Below, piece by piece: positions 6,173 through 11,384 of a DNA stretch of 11,384 nt. Source of the DNA: Flavobacteriales bacterium (lineage in GTDB: Bacteria > Bacteroidota > Bacteroidia > Flavobacteriales_D > Cryomorphaceae); contig JAIVHQ010000074.1 in the NCBI GenBank assembly GCA_020200995.1, positions 1-11,384 of the forward strand, written 5' to 3'. Under the pieces are notes generated by a model. That model was given only the letters and a program-made list of their open reading frames with translations, did no database searches and had not been told where the DNA came from. Each line of letters starts with the position of its first letter. Positions within the stretch are counted from its first letter, which is position 1. Position numbers and translations under genes: made by a program.

Positions 6173-6925
6173 TCAGGCCTTCTCCAACCGCGCGTTCACG
6201 GCATCCCAATTGATGACCTCAAAGAAATCGTCAATGTAAGCGCCTCTCTCGTTTTGGTGGTTGAGGTAATACGCGTGCTCCCACACGTCAATGCCCAGAA
6301 TCGGGGTGCCCGTGTTTTCTACAATGCCGGTCATCAGCGGATTGTCCTGATTTGGCGTGGTCGATATGAACAGCGAGCCTTCGCCCGCGCAAAGCCATGC
6401 CCAGCCTGAACCGAACACCGAACCCGCCGCTTCCGAAAATTTCTCCTTGAAGGCCTCAAAAGACCCGAAACTCCCGTCGATGGCCTCCGCGATGGCGCCG
6501 CCGGGCGTGCCGCCTCCTTCCGGCGACATGATTTCCCAAAACAGGCTGTGGTTATAATAGCCGCCCCCGTTGTTGCGCAAGCCGATGTCCGAATTGGCCG
6601 CGGTGACGGCCTTCATCAATGATTCGATGGATTTTTCTTTAAGGTCTGAGCGATTCTTGAGCGCCTTGTTAAGGCCGTCCGTATAGCCTTGGTGGTGTTT
6701 TCCGTGGTGGATTTCCATGGTCAACGCGTCAATATGCGGCTCGAGTGCATCGAAAGCATAGGGGAGGGCGGGAAGTGTGAATCCCGCTGAATTTGATTCT
6801 CCGTTTTTTTTATCACCGCCATTTTCGCCGGCGGCATTGGGTTCGCTGCAAAAGGTGAGCATTGGAGCCGCTACGGTACCTGCCGCAAATACAGAGGTGA
6901 GTTTTAAAAACTGTCTTTTTTTCAT
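6173..6925 (-). CDS. Exported superoxide dismutase, Mn-type
   Basis: A 250-residue Fe/Mn superoxide dismutase that converts superoxide to oxygen and hydrogen peroxide. All four metal ligands are present: H73 (M-E-I-H-H), H126 (Y-N-H-S-L-F-W), D213 and H217 (D-V-W-E-H-A). Q193 in P-N-Q-D-N-P-L and the G-G ahead of the second ligand fit Mn rather than Fe enzymes. Unlike the cytoplasmic enzyme (about 200 residues), it has a leader: K-K-R-Q-F-L-K-L then a hydrophobic stretch to about residue 25. This resembles a Tat signal with KR in place of RR. C26 follows (M-L-T-F-C), then a Gly/Asn/Ser-rich linker to about residue 48. F before the Cys is atypical for a lipobox, so lipoprotein status is uncertain. 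I choose the ATG at 6925; an upstream TTG in frame would add seven residues ahead of the signal. A small membrane-protein gene lies 46 bp upstream, possibly in the same operon. Confidence 0.93.
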   Translation of the reverse strand: MKKRQFLKLTSVFAAGTVAAPMLTFCSEPNAAGENGGDKKNGESNSAGFTLPALPYAFDALEPHIDALTMEIHHGKHHQGYTDGLNKALKNRSDLKEKSIESLMKAVTAANSDIGLRNNGGGYYNHSLFWEIMSPEGGGTPGGAIAEAIDGSFGSFEAFKEKFSEAAGSVFGSGWAWLCAGEGSLFISTTPNQDNPLMTGIVENTGTPILGIDVWEHAYYLNHQNERGAYIDDFFEVINWDAVNARLEKA

Positions 6926-6971
6926 TTGTAAATGTTTAAGGGGCAAAGGGGCCCTTTGGGATTCCCGAAGT

Positions 6972-7202
6972 TCATGATTTTGTTTGAATTTCGCGCACTT
7001 TGGCCACCACGGCTGATCCGAAGAAAGAAAGCCCTGAATTAAAAACCACCAGTGCGCCGGTGCCCGCCAAAATCCATTCTGCGGTGGGAACCTGATTGTA
7101 CTTCATTACGGCTGCTTCGGCGGTAAAGCAAAGCCCCGCGCCTGTGAGCACGAGGCCCAGCGGGGCGTAAATCAGCCATTTTCTGCGGAAGTCCTTTTTC
7201 AT
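6972..7202 (-). CDS. Small two-helix membrane protein, function unknown
   Basis: A 76-residue protein I do not recognise as a named family. It has a basic N-terminus (M-K-K-D-F-R-R-K), a first hydrophobic helix at about residues 9-32, a short polar turn with N-Q-V-P-T, a second helix at about 42-66, and a charged tail (K-V-R-E-I-Q-T-K-S). By the positive-inside rule both ends should face the cytoplasm. It lies 46 bp upstream of the SOD gene on the same strand and may share its transcript; a role in oxidative stress is only suggested by that. It is divergent from the Mrp antiporter operon, with 273 bp between the two start codons. A near-consensus TAAATTGG lies just before its ATG. Confidence 0.7.
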   Translation of the reverse strand: MKKDFRRKWLIYAPLGLVLTGAGLCFTAEAAVMKYNQVPTAEWILAGTGALVVFNSGLSFFGSAVVAKVREIQTKS

Positions 7203-7441
7203 TTGAAACCAATTTAATAATTTCTCATTAGTAGTGTATTAATCGACGACTAAGGTCGAAAAAAAATGATGAATTAGAGCTTTTCGATGTGCTTTCTTGT
7301 TTCATACATCAAAGCCTTCGATGCGTTTAGGGTTTGATCCTTGGCAAGTCGCTTTGGGCCTCTCGAAGTCGAATTGCCCCCGTTTGTTTGTACTGTTTCT
7401 TGGTGAACAGGCCGGGATGTATTCTTCTGCTTTTCTAAACC

Positions 7442-7470
7442 TTGTTGGTTTGGCAATTCACCTATCTTTG
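7442..7470 (+). promoter_or_regulatory. Promoter of the Mrp antiporter operon
   Basis: TTG (7442-7444), an 18-nt spacer and TATCTTTG (7463-7470) match the Bacteroidota -33/-7 pattern. The box ends 5 nt before the mrpA ATG, so the transcript should have essentially no leader and there is no room for a Shine-Dalgarno site. The rest of the 7203-7475 gap shows nothing else that I can support. Confidence 0.65.
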
Positions 7471-7475
7471 CGGGC

Positions 7476-8084
7476 ATGCTTTGGATCGTGCTTTCGGGAT
7501 TTATCGTCGCTTTGCTGTTGCCCCGCATTATGGCCGTGGTGCCGAGGATGAACAACATCCTGTGGATTGCACTTCCCGCTGCGCTCTGCACATATTTCGC
7601 CACGCGCATTCCCGGGATTATTTCCGGTGAGGTGATTCGGGAGTCTGTGAGCTGGGTTCCGTCACTCGGGGTCAATTTCAGTTTTGTGCTTGACGGCCTC
7701 TCCCTTCTTTTTGCTGTCATGATTACAGGCATTGGGACTTTGGTGTTTATCTACACCCATGCTTATATGCACGGGCACAAGGAGCTCGACCGGTTCTATG
7801 CCTACCTGAGTTTCTTTATGGCTTCGATGTTGGGCCTCGTATTGTCTGACAATCTTTTTCTAATGTTTGTCTTTTGGGAACTCACGAGCATCAGCTCTTT
7901 CTTTCTGATCGGGTTCAACAATAAAGAGGAAGCCTCTCGAAAGTCTGCACTCACAGCCCTGGCTGTGACGGGTATTGGAGGTATGGGGCTGCTCGCCGCC
8001 GCGGTCATCGTGAACACAGTGGCAGGTACCACTGATCTCGAGGGCCTTTACGCATTCGGAAATCTCATTCAGGATAGTCCATGA
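7476..8084 (+). CDS. mrpA: Mrp antiporter subunit A, N-terminal piece (frame broken)
   Basis: Residues 1-202 of an MrpA-type subunit (NuoL/ND5 relative), the large proton-channel subunit of the multisubunit Na+/H+ antiporter in the inner membrane. Seen: S-W-V-P-S-L-G-V-N-F near residues 59-68, D-G-L-S-L-L-F-A near 73-80, and the TM5 glutamate E135 in F-W-E-L-T-S. About six hydrophobic helices are present. The frame ends at TGA 8082-8084 after L-I-Q-D-S-P, at a point where intact MrpA runs into TM7. The next frame begins with an ATG sharing four bases (ATGA) and resumes the family sequence about 29 residues later. The TM7 segment normally reading A-F-T-K-S-A-Q-F-P-F-x-x-W-L-P is absent from both frames. 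The ATG at 7476 fits the family N-terminus and the promoter box. Possible readings are a pseudogene, a split subunit or an assembly error. Confidence 0.85.
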   Translation: MLWIVLSGFIVALLLPRIMAVVPRMNNILWIALPAALCTYFATRIPGIISGEVIRESVSWVPSLGVNFSFVLDGLSLLFAVMITGIGTLVFIYTHAYMHGHKELDRFYAYLSFFMASMLGLVLSDNLFLMFVFWELTSISSFFLIGFNNKEEASRKSALTALAVTGIGGMGLLAAAVIVNTVAGTTDLEGLYAFGNLIQDSP

Positions 8085-9694
8085 AAGCGCCTACGCCGGT
8101 GAGTACTTACCTCCATTCGGCCACCATGGTCAAGGCCGGCATCTTTCTTTTGCTAAGGTTTAGCCCTAGCCTCGACGGCATGGCTTTTTGGAATGATGGT
8201 CTCATGATTGTCGGCGGGTTCACCATGCTTTACTCGGCCGTATTGGCCCTTTTCAAGACAGATATGAAAGCCATTTTGGCGTACACCACGATTTCGGCCC
8301 TCGGGGTGCTCACTTTTCTTATCGGGCTGGGCACTGAAGCAGCCATGACTGCGGCGCTGGTTTTCATTTTCGTGCACGCCACTTACAAGGCCACGCTTTT
8401 TCTCGTGACAGGCATTGTAGACCACGAAACCAAGACCCGCGATGTCACCCAACTTGGAGGTTTGCGTAAAGTATTGATGCCTGTGGCTTTTGCTTCGGTG
8501 ATTGCAGCACTGTCAAGTGCAGGTCTTCCGCTGAGTTTCGGTTTTATCGGTAAGGATTTAATTTATGAAAGCACCCTCGGCATCCCCAATTTGGGAATTT
8601 TGCTCACTGCTGCGGCCTTGCTCACAAATGTATTTTTGCTTCACGCCGGGTTTGTAGCGGGTATCAGGCCCTTTTCGGGAAAAATGCCGGAAGCCTACGG
8701 TAAGGTGCACCTCCCGTCGCCTGCGATGTGGGTGCCGCCGCTTTTGCTCGCTGCATTGTGTATTGTACTCGGAGTATACCCCGCCTTGCTGGAAGGCGGT
8801 TTCGTGCACCCCGCCCTTGCATCACTGGGATTTGCGGAAGCGACTCCCCACCTCAAGCTGTGGCACGGATTCAATACGGTGCTGCTTCTCAGCGGCATCA
8901 CCCTGGCTTTGGGGGCAGCTGTGTTTTTTGCCGTAAGGCCGTCCCATGCGCTGGAAAGACGCCTGGATTCATTGTCGCGCATTTCGCCCAAAGGAATTTA
9001 CGAGGCGGGTGGCAGGATGTTTAATCTTTTCTCTTTGAAGTGGACCCATTTGTTCCAAAATGGCTACCTGAGGTATTATGTGCTGATGATCCTCTTTGTG
9101 CTCATCGCTTTGCTAGGCTCGCGCATGTCGGGGGCTATTAATCTCCATATAAAGGTCGATAACCTTTTGGAGCTGAGTTGGTATGAGATTGCCATTGCTG
9201 TGCTGCTCATCCTCGGCGTCACGGTTACCGTTTTTACCCGATCTCGCCTCACTGCGGTGCTGGGCTTAGGGGTGGTGGGCTATGCCATTTGCTTGTTTTT
9301 TGTGTTTTACAGTGCTCCTGATTTGGCGATGACCCAGTTTACGATCGATACGCTAACCGTCATATTGTTTGTCCTGGTACTGTACCGACTGCCGCGTTAC
9401 CTCAAGCTCTCTGACCTTCGATCGCGCGCACGGGATTGGATATTCGCGACAGTTTTCGGAGGGATGATCACACTCATTGCTCTTGCTGCGGTCCAGGAAG
9501 GGACTAACCGTGAAACTTCGGAGTACTATGCTGAAAATGCATATCTGCTGGCAAAAGGGAAGAACATCGTCAACGTCATTTTGGTTGATTTTCGTGGCAC
9601 CGATACCATGATCGAAATTACGGTGCTCGCGGTGGCAGCCCTCGGCGTGTTTAGCTTGCTCAAATTGCGATTGAAAAAATCTGATGATATTTAA
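8081..9694 (+). CDS. mrpA: Mrp antiporter subunit A, C-terminal piece (frame broken)
   Basis: This 537-codon frame carries the rest of MrpA. It opens inside the family motif A-x-x-A-P-T-P-V-S-x-Y-L-H-S-A-T-M-V-K-A-G (H12, K18 here), so its ATG is simply an internal methionine of the ancestral protein. It continues with H-A-T-Y-K-A-T-L-F (K103, the distal lysine), D-H-E-T-K-T-R-D near 114-121, and A-G-L-P-L-S-F-G-F-I-G-K-D. The C-terminal extension typical of MrpA is present: F-T-R-S-R-L-T-A-V-L-G-L-G-V-V-G-Y near 385-401, S-A-P-D-L-A-M-T-Q near 411-419, then N-V-I-L-V-D-F-R-G-T-D-T-M-I-E-I-T-V near 498-515. Apart from the missing junction there are no stops or deletions, so the break looks recent, tolerated or technical. 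The two frames total 739 residues; B. subtilis MrpA is about 800. Confidence 0.88.
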   Translation: MKAPTPVSTYLHSATMVKAGIFLLLRFSPSLDGMAFWNDGLMIVGGFTMLYSAVLALFKTDMKAILAYTTISALGVLTFLIGLGTEAAMTAALVFIFVHATYKATLFLVTGIVDHETKTRDVTQLGGLRKVLMPVAFASVIAALSSAGLPLSFGFIGKDLIYESTLGIPNLGILLTAAALLTNVFLLHAGFVAGIRPFSGKMPEAYGKVHLPSPAMWVPPLLLAALCIVLGVYPALLEGGFVHPALASLGFAEATPHLKLWHGFNTVLLLSGITLALGAAVFFAVRPSHALERRLDSLSRISPKGIYEAGGRMFNLFSLKWTHLFQNGYLRYYVLMILFVLIALLGSRMSGAINLHIKVDNLLELSWYEIAIAVLLILGVTVTVFTRSRLTAVLGLGVVGYAICLFFVFYSAPDLAMTQFTIDTLTVILFVLVLYRLPRYLKLSDLRSRARDWIFATVFGGMITLIALAAVQEGTNRETSEYYAENAYLLAKGKNIVNVILVDFRGTDTMIEITVLAVAALGVFSLLKLRLKKSDDI

Positions 9695-9696
9695 AT

Positions 9697-9768
9697 ATGA
9701 ACATTGTGAACTGTATGCCCAAATATACGCTTGTTGAAATAACCCTTAAAGTAGGAGGTAGGCTGTGA
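9697..9768 (+). CDS. Possible 23-codon leader ORF ahead of mrpB
   Basis: An ATG two bases after the mrpA stop opens a 23-residue frame (begins M-N-I-V-N-C-M, ends V-G-G-R-L). Its TGA overlaps the mrpB GTG start as GTGA. The strong ribosome-binding site for mrpB lies inside its last codons. It could serve to carry ribosomes across the 70-bp mrpA-mrpB gap. No homology is recognised, and the ORF is short enough to arise by chance. Confidence 0.3.
   Translation: MNIVNCMPKYTLVEITLKVGGRL
9753..9759 (+). promoter_or_regulatory. Strong Shine-Dalgarno site of mrpB
   Basis: AGGAGGT lies 5 nt before the GTG start. It fixes the start codon, since an in-frame TAG at 9759-9761 excludes any earlier one. 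Bacteroidota genes seldom have such sites, and I see none as good elsewhere in the window. Confidence 0.75.
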
Positions 9769-10178
9769 ACACAATCATTTTAAAAACAGCATCGCGCTTT
9801 TTGCTTCCGCTTCTGCTGTTGTTTTCGGTATTTCTGCTTCTCCGCGGACATTACCTTCCCGGCGGCGGATTTGTAGGCGGCCTTGTGGCCTCCATTGCTT
9901 TTGTTCTTCACGCTTTTGCTTATGACCTTGAGAGCAGCCGGCGGCTACTGCGCATCCACCCGGGCTACCTGATCCCGATTGGGATGAGTGTTGCTTTGCT
10001 AAGCGGTATTTTCCCCGTTGTATTTCAGGACTTGCCTTTTATGACGGGTATTTGGTACCCCGACTCAGTGCCTGTGATTGGCTCGATTGGTACGGCTTTG
10101 TTTTTTGACGCAGGGGTTTACATCGTTGTGGTGGGCTCTGTACTTACGATTATTATGACACTCTCAGAATCTTCCTGA
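9765..10178 (+). CDS. mrpB: Mrp antiporter subunit B (MnhB domain)
   Basis: A 137-residue membrane protein of the MnhB family, a required small subunit of the Mrp cation/proton antiporter. Seen: a first helix at about residues 10-27, the family motif H-Y-L-P-G-G-G-F-V-G-G-L at 29-40 running into a second helix, a third near 66-86, and a fourth near 108-133. The length matches the family. It starts with GTG, supported by the ribosome-binding site just upstream and an in-frame stop before it. A short ORF overlaps its start. Its TGA shares one base with the ATG of mrpC (TGATG), so the B, C and D subunits are likely made together in matched amounts. Confidence 0.93.
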   Translation: MNTIILKTASRFLLPLLLLFSVFLLLRGHYLPGGGFVGGLVASIAFVLHAFAYDLESSRRLLRIHPGYLIPIGMSVALLSGIFPVVFQDLPFMTGIWYPDSVPVIGSIGTALFFDAGVYIVVVGSVLTIIMTLSESS

Positions 10179-10531
10179 TGCAGCTTCTACTTGCCATATT
10201 TACGGGGATTTTATACGCTGCAGGCATCTACATGATCTTGCGCCGCAGTCTGGTGAAGCTGATTATCGGCCTGGCCCTTTTGAGCAACGGTGTGAACCTC
10301 TTGATTTTCCTGATGGGAAACCTCGTGAAAGGCGGTCCGCCTATCATTCCTGAGGCTGCCAAAGTGATCGAAGGCCCTTACGATGATCCGGTGCCGCAGG
10401 CCTTGATTCTAACTGCAATCGTAATCAGCTTCGGACTACAGAGCTTTGCCATTATTCTCATCAAACGCACTCATCAGGTGGTCAAAACCGACGACCTCGA
10501 CGAGATCAATACCACCGACGAATACGCATGA
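10178..10531 (+). CDS. mrpC: Mrp antiporter subunit C (NuoK-like)
   Basis: A 117-residue NuoK-like subunit with three membrane helices at about residues 3-21, 26-48 and 72-95. The conserved third-helix motif D-P-V-P-Q-A-L-I-L-T-A-I-V-I is at 70-83, and the usual acidic tail D-D-L-D-E-I appears near 105-110. In the complex it lies between the MrpA and MrpD proton-pump modules, like NuoK in complex I. It is full length and shows no missing residues. It overlaps mrpB by one base and mrpD by four (ATGA). Confidence 0.94.
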   Translation: MQLLLAIFTGILYAAGIYMILRRSLVKLIIGLALLSNGVNLLIFLMGNLVKGGPPIIPEAAKVIEGPYDDPVPQALILTAIVISFGLQSFAIILIKRTHQVVKTDDLDEINTTDEYA

Positions 10532-11384
10532 GCTCGCAACTGATTATTTGGCCGATTTTCTTTCCTCTGGTGCTCGCAGTTGCACTGATGTTCTTTTGGA
10601 CCAATGTAAAGGTGCAGCGTATCATTAGCGTGGTCGGCAGCATTGTTTCCGTTGGTGTGGCCGTCGCGCTTTTTGCCTATGTGAACGAGCAGGGCAGTGC
10701 AGCGCTGCAAGGTGGCAACTGGCCTGCGCCATTCGGGATTACTTTTGTCGCCGATACCCTCTCGTCCACCCTGGTTTTGCTGGCTGCTATATCGGGTCTG
10801 GCCGTATCGCTTTTCTCGGTCGTTTCGGTGGAGGGAGCCCGCCTTAGGTTCGGATATTTCTCTGTTTTTCACGTTTTGTTGATGGGCCTCAATGGCGCAT
10901 TCCTCACAGGCGACCTTTTCAATTTGTACGTGTGGTTTGAGGTCATCATCATTAGTAGCTTTGTGCTGATCACACTCGGCGGTGAGCGCAAGCAGCTCGA
11001 AGGGGCGGTGAAGTATTTCACGTTGAATATGCTGGCTTCTATCATTTTCCTCACAGCGATTGCGGTGATTTACGGACTGACAGGGTCGCTCAACCTCGCC
11101 GATATTTCTCTTCAGATTGCCAAAATCGAAAATCGCTTTCTCGTCGAAATCGCAGCTGTATTGTTCTTTGTCGGATTTGGTATAAAGTCGGCTGTTTTTC
11201 CTCTTTATTTCTGGTTGCCTGCATCCTATCACACCCCGCCCGACGCGGTATCAGCGATTTTCGGAGGCTTGTTGACCAAAGTTGGTGTCTACGCCTACAT
11301 CCGCGTGTTCACACTGATTTTTCCCGACGACGCTTTTATCCGCGAGCTGCTGGTTTCTGCCGCAGTTCTCACCATTTTCAGTGG
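10528..11384 (+). CDS. mrpD: Mrp antiporter subunit D (NuoN/NuoM-like), N-terminal part
   Basis: An open frame of 285 codons that runs off the right edge; intact MrpD is near 500 residues. This is the second proton-channel subunit of the antiporter. Seen: a hydrophobic start, the TM5 glutamate E138 in W-F-E-V-I, and the TM7 block G-F-G-I-K-S-A-V-F-P-L-Y-F-W-L-P at about 216-231 with the lysine K220. These are followed by S-Y-H-T-P-P-D-A-V-S-A-I-F-G-G-L-L-T-K-V-G at about 233-253 with K251. This TM7 block is the counterpart of the segment missing from mrpA, so it serves as an internal control. The ATG overlaps the mrpC stop as ATGA. The genes mrpE, mrpF and mrpG are expected downstream but are not visible. 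Confidence 0.95.
   Translation, partial: MSSQLIIWPIFFPLVLAVALMFFWTNVKVQRIISVVGSIVSVGVAVALFAYVNEQGSAALQGGNWPAPFGITFVADTLSSTLVLLAAISGLAVSLFSVVSVEGARLRFGYFSVFHVLLMGLNGAFLTGDLFNLYVWFEVIIISSFVLITLGGERKQLEGAVKYFTLNMLASIIFLTAIAVIYGLTGSLNLADISLQIAKIENRFLVEIAAVLFFVGFGIKSAVFPLYFWLPASYHTPPDAVSAIFGGLLTKVGVYAYIRVFTLIFPDDAFIRELLVSAAVLTIFS

Noticed and set aside
6926..6946. Upstream TTG start for the SOD, adding seven residues
   Set aside because: The ATG at 6925 gives a normal signal peptide beginning M-K-K-R; the extension would place odd residues in front of it.
7274..7732. 152-codon frame on the minus strand ahead of and inside mrpA
   Set aside because: More than half lies antisense to mrpA and its promoter. 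The tail outside mrpA (7274-7475) has no usable start and no recognised homology.
10474..11232. Long open frame on the minus strand (252 codons)
   Set aside because: It lies antisense to mrpC/mrpD, whose family match is clear; the translation is rich in polar residues with no recognisable domain.

Overview
The window looks like chromosomal DNA of a Bacteroidota bacterium, probably near Flavobacteriia/Cytophagia. Evidence: promoters of the TAnnTTTG (-7) type very close to start codons, almost no Shine-Dalgarno sequences, a HisKA kinase with an S-H-N-L-R-A-P H-box, and the short RsmI-like methyltransferase next to a low-molecular-weight phosphatase. The assignment rests on recognised protein families and promoter style, not on a marker gene.

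Layout. (a) 1-1200, minus strand: a TetR-family repressor and the start of an RND-type membrane-fusion protein, joined by an ATGA overlap, with a 13-bp perfect palindrome beside the repressor's -7-like box. The pump gene itself lies beyond the left edge. (b) 1294-3710, minus: a PAS-GAF-PAS histidine kinase followed by a stand-alone CheY-like receiver, a likely two-component pair. (c) 3891-5090, minus: a low-molecular-weight protein-tyrosine phosphatase overlapping an RsmI-like SAM methyltransferase by ATGA, with a promoter box at one end and a weak candidate terminator at the other. (d) 5079-6172: about 1.1 kb with no convincing gene but several inverted repeats. (e) 6173-7202, minus: a 76-aa two-helix membrane protein and an exported Mn-type superoxide dismutase. 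(f) 7442-11384, plus: a promoter and the first genes of an Mrp (Mnh) multisubunit cation/proton antiporter operon, mrpA-mrpB-mrpC-mrpD. Spacing is tight from mrpB onward and mrpD runs off the right edge.

The most notable point is in mrpA. The gene is broken into two frames that meet at an ATGA overlap (8081-8084). By family comparison about 29 residues are missing at the join, including the TM7 segment whose lysine is needed for proton transfer. The neighbouring mrpD keeps the equivalent segment, so the loss is specific to mrpA. It could be a true disabling deletion, a two-piece subunit, or an assembly error. The histidine kinase also seems to lack about 30 residues at the start of its second PAS domain, but in frame. 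I see no wholly new system. The other points of interest are the exported SOD with its odd cysteine, very short-leader promoters shared by unrelated genes, a 23-codon ORF coupled to mrpB, and the structured non-coding stretch.
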